Shown piece by piece: positions 20,431-30,478 of a stretch of DNA of 36,841 nucleotides. This stretch comes from Nemertoderma westbladi (taxonomy: Eukaryota; Xenacoelomorpha; Nemertodermatida; Nemertodermatidae): contig JAUCBJ010007213.1 in NCBI GenBank assembly GCA_032718475.1, positions 1 through 36,841 on the forward strand, given 5' to 3'. The number at the start of each line of letters is the position of its first letter. The first letter of the stretch is position 1. Under the pieces are notes generated by a model. It did not search any database. It saw nothing but the letters and a program-made list of their open reading frames with translations, and was not told the origin of the DNA. The position numbers were made by a program, and so were the translations under genes.

Positions 20431-21085
20431 TTTATTCCAAAATTCTAACATTACTCAACGCCGTTAGTATTAACAGCGAGTTGTTATTTAGCACTTTACA
20501 ACCTTAGATGACAATACAGCATTGTATTGGCCTGTACAATTAGTATTGTAGTGGGTGTTGTAATGTCCCATGTTTATGTAGTACTGTAACCAATGACGGC
20601 GAGCTGAAAATTACGGCGTCAATGGTTACCACTTAAACAATAGGTGGAAATTAGAGATAGGATAGTAGATAGGCCTACTGCGATACCTACCGGTAGACGG
20701 GGTATAGCTACTGTATTAATAACCAATAGGGCCTAGCTATGTATATTATTATAACATGGCTCCAAACGCCGCCATAAATATAAGCTAACTTATTTATGAC
20801 ATAATTTATGTCACTTTTACATTTAATTATACAGCAATTAATTTAAGTTGCACAGTTTCTATCACTTATAATATATATACAATCATTTCGTAATGTTAAA
20901 ATTTTGGAATAAAACTACATACATACTTGTTGCAAAGTACTTTACAGTTTTCTGATCCTCGTGGCTTTATTTTGTCTTTTTTGTATTTTATAATGGCTAT
21001 TCTTTACTCACTAACGCTCGTTCGTGTAATAAAGCCATTCGGATCATCACACTGTAAAGTGCTACTTTACACACAAGTACCGGTA
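20431..21085 (+). mobile_element. Dispersed non-coding repeat, copy 2
   Basis: This is homologous to 3459-3991, in the same orientation, with internal insertions such as GCCTAGCTATGTATATTATT. Its right end forms an imperfect hairpin: TACTTG...AAAGTACTTTACAG...GATCCTCGTGGCTTTATT at 20930-20974 is inverted as AATAAAGCC...GGATCATC...CTGTAAAGTGCTACTTTACACACAAGTA at 21029-21081. Copy 1 lacks the second arm. No protein is encoded; the superfamily is undetermined. Confidence 0.6.
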
Positions 21086-21124
21086 TGTAAATAGTTATTA
21101 CTCTCGGTTATAAAGTTGCCGGGC

Positions 21125-21424
21125 CCGCTAAGTAAAGGTAAAGTAAAATTAATATTTTCTTCGGCCATTAGGCCAGGGATTACGCACAAAGTCTGACGAC
21201 TTATTTCCAGTGCGGTCCCCGAAGAACTATACTCCCCAGAGGAAACTCCAGTACTCATTTAGCTACCATTTAAGGATGCAAGGCAGAGATGCGCCATTGC
21301 TATACCCTTCAAAGCATTCGTGCAGAAACGAAAACTGCCCTGGTCCATGCGAGGGTCGAACCCATAACCTCTGGAGAGATGTGAATTCAACTACTAATGC
21401 AACCGCTACACCAATGTGGCACCT
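21125..21424 (-). mobile_element. tRNA-headed SINE-like unit
   Basis: On the minus strand the unit begins GGTGCCACATTGG. Box A TGGTGTAGCGG (21413-21403) and box B GTTCGACCC (21361-21353) both fit the polymerase III consensus. About 220 bp of non-tRNA body follows, including TCTTCGGGGACCGCACTGG and TAATCCCTGGCCTAATGGCC, and then an ATTTTACTTTACCTTTACTT tail. This is the head-body-tail plan of a SINE. Only one copy is in the window, so a multi-copy family is not demonstrated. Confidence 0.5.
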
Positions 21425-21431
21425 TCCAGCA

Positions 21432-21651
21432 CCCATGTGAAGAATACCTGGATTTCACTTTTCGGTCGACTTTTTATTGGAATTTATATATGAAGATTTT
21501 TTATTTTTTTAAATTTATCCTTATTACGTGTTTTATAGCACTTATTTCTATCTTATAACCTGTACATATACTAATTCGTTTATTGTTTTGGTTAGATTCA
21601 GCCCTTCTGTAACCTGTGTTTTTGGTGAAAACCTGGTATTCTTCACATGGG
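21432..21651. mobile_element. 220-bp foldback (MITE-like) element
   Basis: CCCATGTGAAGAATACCTGG (21432-21451) is matched, with one mismatch, by the inverse of CCTGGTATTCTTCACATGGG (21632-21651). About 180 bp of AT-rich sequence lies between. It directly adjoins the tRNA-headed unit. No target duplication is evident. Confidence 0.6.
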
Positions 21652-21652
21652 G

Positions 21653-23399
21653 GAAACTGCAAAGTGAAATATAACGCCAGAAAGATGGGCCACTACCAGT
21701 CCCCCAAGTGAGACGCTACCACTTTTCAACTCGCGAAAGATCGAGAATGACAGAATTCGTTCCTGAAAGTGAAAAATGTCCGAAAGAATCAGTGACTAAT
21801 CCTCTGAATGCAGAGTTCGGTGCAATCACACCAATCGAGAGTGTAATCTGAAATTTGGAAACATTAAGTGGGATAACGGTAGTTGTTTTAAAAAACAACA
21901 AGATCTATGTCGTTACATTTCTGACAATTTTCTCTACGACACATTTGTAACGGATACAAAAGGAGTTAAAATCAAGAGACAATGTGGCCTGAGTCGTCAG
22001 TAACCATCAAAATTACTGTATGTATGAAGGCCAGTAGAATAAGTAACGTGCCTACCTACTTAGTCACATCTTCATGTGATATTATTTAATCGAAATTTGA
22101 AATGGGTGGGTGGTGTCGTGAGTGCAGACTGTGAAGGAACTACAGTATTTGTTGGTCATTAGCTCAGTCCGGCGATTTATTGGGTGCGGTTAATATTAGT
22201 TAGTGCCAGTTGTTTATTGGGTGCAGTTTATGTTAGTTAGTACCAGTTGGTTTAAATATTAAGGATGTGAACAGCACCACATTGTTACAAAATTAGATTT
22301 TGTAATTTTTAATATTTTAAGAACTAGAAAAGCCAACAAGCTGGCTATAAGAAGACCGTCCATAGACAAACGTAGTGTAGTTGGGTCCCTCCTCATTGAA
22401 CAGATTTGCTTACCGTCTGCTTACCGCCAGTTCCAGCATGTTATTATGATATAACCTATAAAACATTTGAATGGCCCAGTGCTTAAAATCCAATCAGCTG
22501 GTCTCCCACCTAACATAGCAGTGAGTAACCTTTTAGTGATTCCCATAGGATTCACTTCATTGGGAAGAGCTATCAGCTGACGGGGTTAATACATTACTGA
22601 CTAATAGGTGAGGTTTGCTTACTATCTGGAATAGAGTGAGATTGTAATAAACTTGGCAAGTAATATAATTCTCTGCAGTTTGGGCCTATCCATTCAATCA
22701 ATCGTAGTAGCAGCTTACAAGCCCTCAAGAAAACCTGCAGCTGGTGTTTTTATCATTGAGTGTATTGCAATTTTCGTATTTTGGGCCGATTTTTCGAAAA
22801 AAAAAGACACTTTAATAATATTTTGTGAAACATTTTTTCCACATCCTGGGGTTGAGCTGCGTCGATTGATATAACTTTCATTGGGGAAGAGCTATAGCTT
22901 CGGAGGAGTTCACCCGAAATACATACATACATAGATAGATAGTGAATACTTTTACAGTAAAAAGTCCTAACGGTCTTCTACTAATTATTCGAAATTTGAA
23001 TCCAATAATTTATATTTACCCAACAATGAGTATCAATGTTTAGACAATGACAGTATTATATCAGCTTATATACAGTACTTCTCACAATACAGCTATTTCC
23101 ATAGATGGAATGTTGAGGGGATTAATAAATCAATAAATAAAACATATTTATTAGATGCAACTATGAATATGAATCCGGCGACCCGCTGTTACATAAACAC
23201 TGAAACAGATGTCATAAGAATTGCATCATTGATTTATATATGTAAATATATTATGCAGTACAATGGAACTACTTTAACGACAACACATAATAATTTCGGC
23301 GAATTATTTGTCTTATAATAGTCCGATGGAATTTATACCATGCAATTGCGTCATAATTTTTTAGCCAAGGATAAAAGTCATTATATCTCAAATTAATTA
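21653..23399. other. No gene seen; short repeats
   Basis: It contains a 37-bp direct duplication (22176-22250, TTTATTGGGTGC... twice). A ~22-bp motif CTTCATTGGGAAGAGCTAT occurs at 22555 and again as CTTTCATTGGGGAAGAGCTAT at 22875. An (ACAT)n(AGAT)n microsatellite lies at 22919-22942. No domain is recognised in any frame. Confidence 0.45.
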
Positions 23400-23812
23400 T
23401 ATGATATTCCTGAGGAAATTATTTCAGCAATCAGATCAGTATACGATGGTTCGACAACATTTGTGTCTACTGTTGATGGTGACACAGAACCATTCGAAGT
23501 GTTATGGAGAGTCCTCCAGGGAGACACACTTGCACCATTCTTATTCATAATTGTGTTGACTATGTTGTACGCATATCCTTAGATCATCATAATGATGATG
23601 GGGTGATGGTACCTAAATCTACTGGCTCCAGAAGTCGAGGAAATCCTGTCAATTACCTCTGATCTTTAATTTGCTGACTTAGGAGAACTCTCAGAATCAC
23701 TTACTAGAGGGAGCCCAACTGCTCCTCAGCTCATTGGAACAGGCTGCTTCAAGTATTGGTCTTTTTGTTAACTACAAGAAAACCAACATTTTGACAGTTA
23801 ACATTTAACATT
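23400..23812 (+). pseudogene. LINE RT fragment, copy of 36020-36435
   Basis: The nucleotide sequence is nearly the same as the RT at 35684-36690 over about 410 bp, starting at TATGATATTCCTGA...ATCAGATCAGTATACGATGG. It covers RT motif B and motif C regions (LQGDTLAP block onward). Small insertions and deletions near 23552, 23655 and 23700 break the frame, and the Asp-Asp pair of motif C is destroyed. The frame before and after is lost, so this is a truncated dead copy. Confidence 0.8.
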
Positions 23813-23935
23813 TAATATATTATTTCTCTAAAACATCAATTCTAATATATATTGCACAATATAACTTATTTTAATTTAGTATATTGCAGCTGCAGAGAGG
23901 CAATAGCAATAGTGCTGCTAGTGCAGCCCGACTGC

Positions 23936-24066
23936 AGCAGCCAGAAGTTAAGGATGGTTGGTGGCGGGAGGGATGGTGGTAGGGTGGGTTGAGGGGTGGG
24001 TTGGTTGGGGGCGGGGCGGGGCGGTGGGGGAGGGAGGAGGGGGGGGGGGGGGGGGGGGGGGGGTGG
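23936..24066 (+). repeat. G-rich low-complexity tract
   Basis: GGTTGGGGGCGGGGCGGGGC and a terminal run of more than 20 G (about 24040-24062) lie together. Many G-runs make quadruplex formation likely on the plus strand. Downstream, at 24120, a LINE fragment begins. Confidence 0.8.
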
Positions 24067-24119
24067 TGATATTCTAGATTCGAGATATATGTAAGGTTTA
24101 TTTTTTTATTTTGTCAAAT

Positions 24120-24430
24120 TTGTTAATGGCCCACCAGGCTCACATCCAATTGTGTTTTACTGTATGCTGAGCGAAAAGATAAATAGAATTCGTTGTACTG
24201 GACTAATTTTAGAAGATTATATTGTGGATAGCAATTTATTTTTGAAATTTTTTGAAAAATTGGATTTTGACTATTACTTTTGATCTCGGATGGTATGTCA
24301 TTCCAAATCAGAGGCCCTTGAAAGATCATTGATGTGAGGAAGTTAGATCTACAGTTTGGATATTTGAAGTCACCGCGAGTAACAGAGCAAGTAGGGTAGT
24401 TATTTAGGGGGTTTAGTAGGCTTACTTAGT
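24120..24430 (-). pseudogene. LINE C-terminal fragment (CR1/Jockey-like)
   Basis: On the minus strand the frame reads LNNYPTCSVTRGDFKYPNCR, then SMIFQGPLIWNDIPSEIKSN and stops at 24123. This is the conserved C-terminal tail of CR1/Jockey-type LINE proteins (NYxTR...QGP..WN.LP.EIK). The intact LINE here has the same tail plan ([15 protein letters not shown]). Only the last ~100 codons remain, as in 5'-truncated copies. Confidence 0.65.
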
Positions 24431-24441
24431 AGGTTGAGTTT

Positions 24442-25105
24442 GTGTCGGCAAAGCGACTACCTCTATATATCTGCTTCGTGGCTTTTGTCAAAGCCTATGA
24501 CCGTGTCGATCGTAACAAGTTACCATCTTCACTTAGGGATGCGGGTTGTGGAAATCGATTCTTGCAAACTACGGCCAACTGTTTCAGTGATACACGTGCA
24601 CTAGATGAATCAACCATGATCGCATCGGATGTTGGTGTTCTACAAGGGGGTCCTAATAGTTGCCCATGTTCACTTTTTATGAGCAAATCAACGATCACCT
24701 GGTTGACAAAAAAGACCAGATTCTCTAATTTTACAGTTTCTTGGCGCGAAATTAAAATGCACCATTTCCTGTTAAACGAACTGTGTGGAATGCAGCTTTA
24801 ATCTCATCAGTGTTCTACGGAATGGAGTCTTGGTTAACTAACAGCATTCAGATCACCCTAATTGGTTATTTTAAAACTCTTAAGGCTTTGTTGGGTACCA
24901 GAGCTCGTGTTGATAGAACGTGGATTTCAAACGATTGAAGATCTTATTCAGACTGTGCAATACCGATTTCTCAAAAGATTGTTAATTGGAGCGGATATGA
25001 TGGGAGTCCGATAGGATTCGCGAATTCGCCATATACCTGTCAACCAAAAACAAAACTTCAATGGGTAAATATGTACGTAATGAAATTTTTAAGCGTTGAC
25101 AGCTC
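24442..25105 (+). pseudogene. LINE reverse-transcriptase fragment, second family
   Basis: The frame carries LYICFVAFVKAYDRVDRNKL (motif A, where the expected FVDF has Ala instead of the catalytic Asp), SLRDAGCGNRFLQT and SDVGVLQGGPNSCPCSLF (motif B). It then jumps, through a deletion that removes motif C, to the thumb: WNAALISSVFYGMESWLTNS, FKTLKALLGTRARV. After a stop near 24937 it continues with KIVNWSGYDGSPIGFAN. This is a different LINE family from the RT at 35.7 kb. It may belong with the ORF1/endonuclease at 16.2-19.6 kb, but nothing links them. Confidence 0.65.
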
Positions 25106-25444
25106 ACCCCGATTGAGGCTTAAGTTCAATTAAGGATAAAATTCTTCAGCCAATACAACCCGTTTTATGTATTATAGGAATTTGAACCAGAGTCTTGTTT
25201 CTCCAATCTTTTACCTGCAATTTACCTTCTTTATTATGTAAAGCTCTCCCGCTGCGCTTGCTCGGTACATAAATACACACTCGTACTTCAGACAATTATA
25301 TAAATCGTTAGGCTATAAACTCATTCCATAGAAAAGACGTGGCTTTTACATTATTTCCAAGGTTTTTGCATTATTTTCAAGGCTTTTTTTTACAATATTT
25401 AAACCTTTACTGTTAAGTAACGGCAAATGTAATTTACATTTACA
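25106..25444. other. No gene seen
   Basis: AT-rich sequence just before the THAP exon. The left end of the DNA transposon probably lies here, but I could not pick out its inverted terminus. Confidence 0.35.
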
Positions 25445-26275
25445 GGATCAGTAGGCCTACTAAAGGAGGAAACTTTGGTTTCGTCTGGCAAGACAAGACG
25501 TAGCAGCCAAACCTCCTTCAAGTGTTATATTTTGCTGTGAGGATCATTTTAATGTAAGTTTAAAATATAAAGTGTAGTTTTGCGATTCTGCAAACCGAAT
25601 CTATGTTACTTACCTTACAGCTCCGTGCGCGCGATCTCGACTAAATCGAAACTTGCTTTTCATATTTGTATAACCTTTTATTTCTACATTTAAATTTTAT
25701 TTAGAGGACGCCGCTCCGTTGAAAATTATTTGAAATTACGTTTAACGGCCGGGACTACATAGTACCCAGTACACCCGTATTAAAGTTAAATCAGAAGCAG
25801 TTCCAACGATATTCGGATGTCAAGATCGAGTTCTCTGCCAAGGATCTACTTCATTAGACACAGTTAGGAATGTAGCCGCTAAAAGATCGAGGCGACATAT
25901 GGTGAATGAACTTTACAGTGAAGATTTAGAAGATGACATTCAAATTACCGACGAGAGAGATGAACCTATTTTGAATGTAGGGACCGGTAGGCTCGATAAG
26001 TCTACTCAAACAAAAATTGCATTGTATACCTCATATAAAATCGGAGTTAACATAAGTTGACCAGTCGCTAATAAGAACGTCTATGGCGCTTTTCAGTAAG
26101 TTTCAATCATCTCCGAGTTTCGGTTTATCGTCGACTGGAGTCAGTGAAATTGGAACAGATGAACTTCTTAATATTGTAAGTAGCGATGGTGAAGATACTG
26201 ATGATAGCAGTGTCGACGGGGGTGCTTTTGTCGGACTTTTGATTGACTCAAGTAAAGTTGAGATGATGTGATCTA
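25445..26275 (+). pseudogene. THAP-domain exons of transposase
   Basis: The first exon, up to 25553, reads RRKLWFRLARQDVAAKPPSS then VIFCCEDHFN. It carries the conserved Trp and the closing Cys-x2-His pair (CEDH) of a THAP zinc finger. A strong donor GTAAGT starts at 25554 and an acceptor TTTATTTAG ends at 25704. Beyond it SVENYLKLRLTAGTT and, one frame over, IKVKSEAVPTIFGCQ follow, the latter matching the AVPTIF box that ends THAP domains. Further on there is an acidic linker (SEDLEDDIQITDERDE) and a short frame at 26083-26271 with more acidic residues. The first Cys pair of the finger is not seen, so the N-terminal exon is lost or unrecognised. Confidence 0.6.
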
Positions 26276-26279
26276 CTGT

Positions 26280-27000
26280 TCTCTCATCATTGCAGACTCA
26301 TACAGGAGTTCCACAGGGATTCTTAACAAACAAACTTGCGAATCACTTAACTTACCAAGAAACAGTTAAATCAAAAATTAAAAAAGCCGACATTGCTTTA
26401 TTTATATTGCAGCACATAAGAACTGGGGAGACATTCACATTTTTATCATCACTTTGGGGCATATGAGGGATATTTGTCTAAATTATTTTCAGTGCACCAT
26501 CCTCGTATTGCTTCATACATGGGATCTCTTATCATATGGCAGACGTTTGAAGAAACTCAGGCTAATCTCCCCTTGGCTTTCTTTTTATAACTCCGTTATT
26601 AGCATTATAGATTGCTTCGAGATTCAAATTGAAAGACCTAAAGCATAGGCCTACGCCCCCAATCAGTGACGTGGTCCTCATATAAACATTGTAATATGGT
26701 GAAGTACTTAATATCTATTAATTAATTTTATTTCAAAGGGTTACTTCGGTTGGTCATCGGATTTGTCTATTGTTAAAGATTGTGGGTATTTAGAGAAGTT
26801 ACCAACACATGGAGGTGTGTCAGTAATTTTCTAATCGAGGATTTAAACAATTGGAAAGTCTACTGATAAAAAAGAATGTTGCCTTGATCCGACCTCCATA
26901 ACTTTCTACTTGATCCAAAATGTTGAAGGATGAAGCCATTCTTATGCGGCGCATTGTAAGTTTGAGAATTCATGTAGAACAGGACTTCGAATATTTAGAA
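26280..27000 (+). pseudogene. DDE-4-type transposase, catalytic Asp lost
   Basis: Pieces in order are: a helix-turn-helix-like region (VKSKIKKADIALFILQHIRT); ASYMGSLIIWQTFEETQANL; NSVISIIDCFEIQIERPKA, with the first catalytic Asp at 26610; GYFGWSSDLSIVKDCGYLEK; SNRGFKQLESLLIKKNVALI; and KDEAILMRRIVSLRIHVEQ, with the catalytic Glu at 26977. The middle motif should read DRGFK, but the codon at 26833 is AAT, so the second catalytic Asp is Asn. Several frameshifts and stops separate the pieces. The spacing and motifs fit the DDE superfamily endonuclease of THAP transposases. Confidence 0.65.
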
Positions 27001-27408
27001 TGATTAGTTTAAATGCTAGCCTACAGTACAAGTAAATCAGTTAGATCTACTACAGTAGATGATGTCGTGGTTGTTTGTGCGGGAATTTTATCGCTGTATC
27101 CTCCTTTAATACGTGTTTAATTATAAATGCCTCCTGTTTCCTGTTTCTTAAACATTAATAATGTCGAATATAATATTAATAATAACACCTAAAATATTTA
27201 TTCATATTTATAATATCTTTATCTCCTTTAATAATATCTCTCTAAATATCTTTATAATTGTAATGTACAATATTATAATAGAGTTTAAGCTATTATAGTT
27301 TATAATACTTATGCAATATGCATACTTTAAACACTTTAAATACTTTTAAATAATACTTGAAATATATTCTCACACCAAAAATCTTGAGCCGATGTTATTA
27401 ACCTCTAT
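27001..27408. other. AT-rich gap between convergent genes
   Basis: AT-rich sequence between the transposase and nuclease 3' ends. It probably holds both 3' UTRs. Nothing else is recognised. Confidence 0.4.
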
Positions 27409-27960
27409 TTATACTGTATAAGCGATATCGAACAGTTCTTCAACTACTGTAATCTCTCCATTCTTTTCAAAATTTGGACTTGCAACACAAAACAGTGCTT
27501 TCTGTCGATGACACAAGAGCATCTGTAGTTGGATTTGTGCTTTGAATTTTTCTTTAATGGCATTGTGGTCAGTTATATAATTAAGAAAACTATAATCGGA
27601 GGTACGACCTATTATTTCTAGGATGCAGTCTTCAGTTATGCCATCAGCCGAGGATCCAAATATTGGATACTGCGGGTGAAGTTGAATCCCAGGTTTTTCA
27701 AGTAAGTTCAGATTGTATTTATTAGCAACAGCTTCGAGTACAGGATCTTCTAGATTCTTTCCCCTTTGCATCAAAAAAGTGTCTTTAATTTTCGCAGCAC
27801 CAAGTGCGAGCGCCACTAGTGATCCTTCAGGTGTCTTGCACTTAGATATTTCGTACAGCTTAGAAGCTGTTACAGTACGACCATAACGTATGTGGAACCA
27901 TAGGGGATTATCAGCCTGTTCTGATGTTGATGAATACATCTCTTATTAGGAATTATTATT
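27409..27960 (-). pseudogene. YqaJ-type nuclease domain, catalytic Lys lost
   Basis: This 176-residue open frame is the best-preserved part of the transposon. It reads ADNPLWFHIRYGRTVTASKL, then LGAAKIKDTFLMQRGKNLED, then QYPIFGSSADGITEDCILEI, and later IKEKFKAQIQLQMLL. These are the hallmarks of YqaJ/lambda-exonuclease-like PD-(D/E)xK nucleases: Glu64, Asp99 and Glu108 are present. The expected E-x-K reads E-I-I (residues 108-110), so the catalytic Lys is Ile and the enzyme is likely inactive. The true exon probably starts upstream of this ATG: an acceptor TTTTTTTTCAG ends at 28028, and a few stops lie between it and the ATG. Confidence 0.75.
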
Positions 27961-28204
27961 AGAAATCAGGATTCATAGTGTACGAGCAGAACTTAATAAA
28001 TCCCAGCGCATATTTGTTGTATGATGTCTGAAAAAAAACAGAAAATAATTTTATTGTAACCATATTTAGTTAAAAACTGACCCTACTGTGATTTATTTAT
28101 ATTCAAAGTTTAAAACATTTGTCTAGGTTTTACTTCCTAAAGGGGGCATAAAAGATTAGCCTATTATAAATTGAAAATGGGAGGAGAAATTCTAGTTAAT
28201 AAAC

Positions 28205-28660
28205 TTATAAATGACTTACCGGCGAATGCTTGAACAAGCGTATCAAACTATCAACTTTCATTATTTTATACTCGTCTAAATATCCATTGTCAACTTTGTA
28301 CGTGGCAAGACCCTCACCTACTCCCTTATTGTCTCCATGCTCGGAGTCCCCACAACTATTTGTATTCGTATTTAATTTACTCCTCTTTAACTCCTCGAAT
28401 ACCTATTGTTTAAAGGTATCGGAGTCACTCGCTAAAATACCGTTGGATCTCCTTTTAGTGTTGAAGATCTTAGCTATCGGAAAAGTGAATTGGGCATTTG
28501 GAATTGGGGAATCTCCCAGTACGAAACGGTGTCTGCCACTGATGGCTCCTCGGACCGCCGATGCATCCAGAAAACAAAGGCCAGCATATGTTTACAACCA
28601 TCGCGGCAGCAGGGCAACCAAGGCAACTTGCCAATAATATTTCTCTCGTTGTTTCATCAA
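28205..28660 (-). pseudogene. SWIM zinc-finger part of YqaJ protein
   Basis: Hidden among short frames, the minus strand reads ASCLGCPAAA, then, one frame over, RDGCKHMLAFVFWMHRRSEE followed by PSVADTVSYWEIPQF. The CxxC...CKH pattern with WxHRRSEEPS matches SWIM-type fingers found before the YqaJ domain in invertebrate transposon proteins. After a frameshift, AKIFNTKRRSNGILASDSDT and, past one stop, ELKRSKLNT...DEYKIMKVDSLIRLFKH follow to a strong donor (CCG|GTAAGT, exon end 28220). The intron to 28028 is 192 bp. The N-terminal end is lost where the LINE abuts at about 28660. Confidence 0.6.
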
Positions 28661-29440
28661 CCAAATTATAGTTCTGAAAGTATGTATTTTTTAAGGGTTG
28701 TCGTAAAGGATGATTTTGATTTTTTATTGCGAATCTCCAGAGGTACATAGTTCCAAATCGAGGGACCACGAAAACTCATAGATCTTTGTGAAAATGTTAA
28801 GTGACATAATGACATTGAGAAATTGGCGTGCGAATCGATTCGTGTGGGATAGTTGTGGACTGATGAGCGTTTCTGAAATAGTTTACCGAGCGTTGAGGTA
28901 GGGCTTATATTTTTTGAATGGATGTCGTACATGAAGGTGCTAACAGATAGTTCATACAGTTTATTAAGTGGTAAAATATTTAGTTGTTTGTAAATAAATG
29001 GGAATTGAGGATGATCTGTAGTGTGAGAATGTAATACAGCGTAACACGATTTTGGTACGTGGCGGTTTTTAGTGTGGTGGAATGGGTGCTACGGCTACCC
29101 CATAAAATAATACCGTAATTAACGTCTCTTTTTTCTTTTGTCATGAAACCAGTCGTAGATTTTATTAGTTCACTGTTCGTGTTAGTAACTAATGAGTGAA
29201 TGTTTTTTTGGGAATTAATTAGAGTTGTGTTGTCAGCGAAAAGTGTACTAAGTAAGGTAGTTGCGTTCGGTAAGTCATGATAAAGATAAGAAATAGTATG
29301 AGAGAGAGAGTACAGTTCCCTGAGGGATGCCACAGGAGAGGGGTAATAAAGTTGAGTTGAAAGGTAAGCAGTATTGGCTGGTAAACTAGCAGTCTCGGTT
29401 CACAATCAATTGGTGTGTATGAGAATATTGTACCTACCAA
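28661..29440 (-). pseudogene. CR1/Jockey-like LINE, RT motif B to C-terminus, with deletion
   Basis: On the minus strand, LSCGIPQGTVLS (motif B) is followed by ATTLLSTLFADNTTLINSQK. Motif C FADD has become FADN, so the second catalytic Asp is lost. After an internal deletion come VNYGIILWGS, LNKLYELSVSTFMYDIHSKN and HNYPTRIDSHANFSMSLCHL. The frame ends SMSFRGPSIWNYVPLEIRNK and LKKYILSEL at 28666. The C-terminal RGPSIWN.VP.EI tail is diagnostic. It abuts the SWIM exon and probably truncated it. Confidence 0.7.
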
Positions 29441-30478
29441 CTATGATTATTACTAATATTCTGTTTTAATTACCATAAGACATAGACCTGTCTGTTATCT
29501 AGAACGCAATACCTGAAACTGTGAATACTATCCCGTGGGTCAGCATGGCTGTTGGGAATTATACAGCGAGAATCCGCGCTAGCCTGATTTATATCTGATG
29601 TTACTCCTTTGGAAAACAATTAAACAACATTTATTTAACTGTGAAAATTATCGAAGTCTTTTAAAAGTGCGAACACTGACAGCACTGTTATGACCTCACC
29701 CATTTTGCATATTTCTTGTTAATGGTCGTGAACATTTTCTTTCCTCTAGAACACAATAATTATGCATTACTAACAAATTTCTTCCAGAACAAATAAATTT
29801 TGTTTGGCCTGTTTTTACCGTCCGCGTCTCTCTATATTTATTGTAGACCTACAGTATCTCTAGTGTTTGCTGTTGGTGTGGGACTGACTTCACAAAAACA
29901 GACCACACTCACAACCACAGACCCCCCCCCCCCCCCCCCCCGCTTTATTACATAACGATTTAGTGTTAAGGGCCATGACATATAAATGTTACATATAAAT
30001 AAATATTTACACAATGTTTTTATAAGGAGATTAATTAATCGTGCTGGCAGATACAAACTATTGCTTTATATGGTGAACAATCTAAACCGCTAGCTATAAC
30101 TGTATAATGTCCAACAAATTATTGTTGAAATTAATCAAAGTCAGAAAATATTTAGTAGCTGTTTGTTGTTATTTTAATTGGTTTATTGTATAAGAAAAAC
30201 ATCAAAAATGAAACAGCTTTTATAATATCGACTAACTCTTTAGTAGCATAGGACAAAACTTAGTTCAATCCGAACTGTTATAAATATTGATCATTCTACT
30301 TACGGCTACTTAATTACCAACAGGGTAGTTATTGCGAGCCAAATAGAAATATATTTAAAATACGAGTTTTTATAGCATCATTTTCAATGGCCTGTTTTCG
30401 ATTTAATATTTCTGTGGGAGGTATATATTTTTACTTCCCCCAGAAATGCTGACGTTTTAAGTAAACAATCCCCAAATT
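29441..30478. other. No gene seen; poly-C run
   Basis: AT-rich sequence with a run of about 20 C at 29923-29941 flanked by CCACAGA and GCTTTATT. No domain is seen in any frame. Confidence 0.45.

Larger units (their letters stand above)
25445..28660. mobile_element. Decayed IS4EU/ISL2EU-like DNA transposon
   Basis: Two convergent gene remnants lie together: THAP-plus-DDE transposase on plus (25445-27000) and SWIM-plus-YqaJ nuclease on minus (28660-27409). I associate this pairing with the eukaryotic IS4EU/ISL2EU superfamily, related to bacterial IS5/ISL2. Both genes keep splice signals and recognisable domains but have frameshifts and catalytic substitutions. Terminal inverted repeats were not found. 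The right side is abutted by a LINE fragment (28661-29440), which may have removed that end. The superfamily name is from memory and should be tested. Confidence 0.65.

Noticed and set aside
28230-28637. Plus-strand frame of 135 codons
   Set aside because: It is antisense to the SWIM region, whose CKH and HRRSEEPS motifs and splice donor are on the minus strand.
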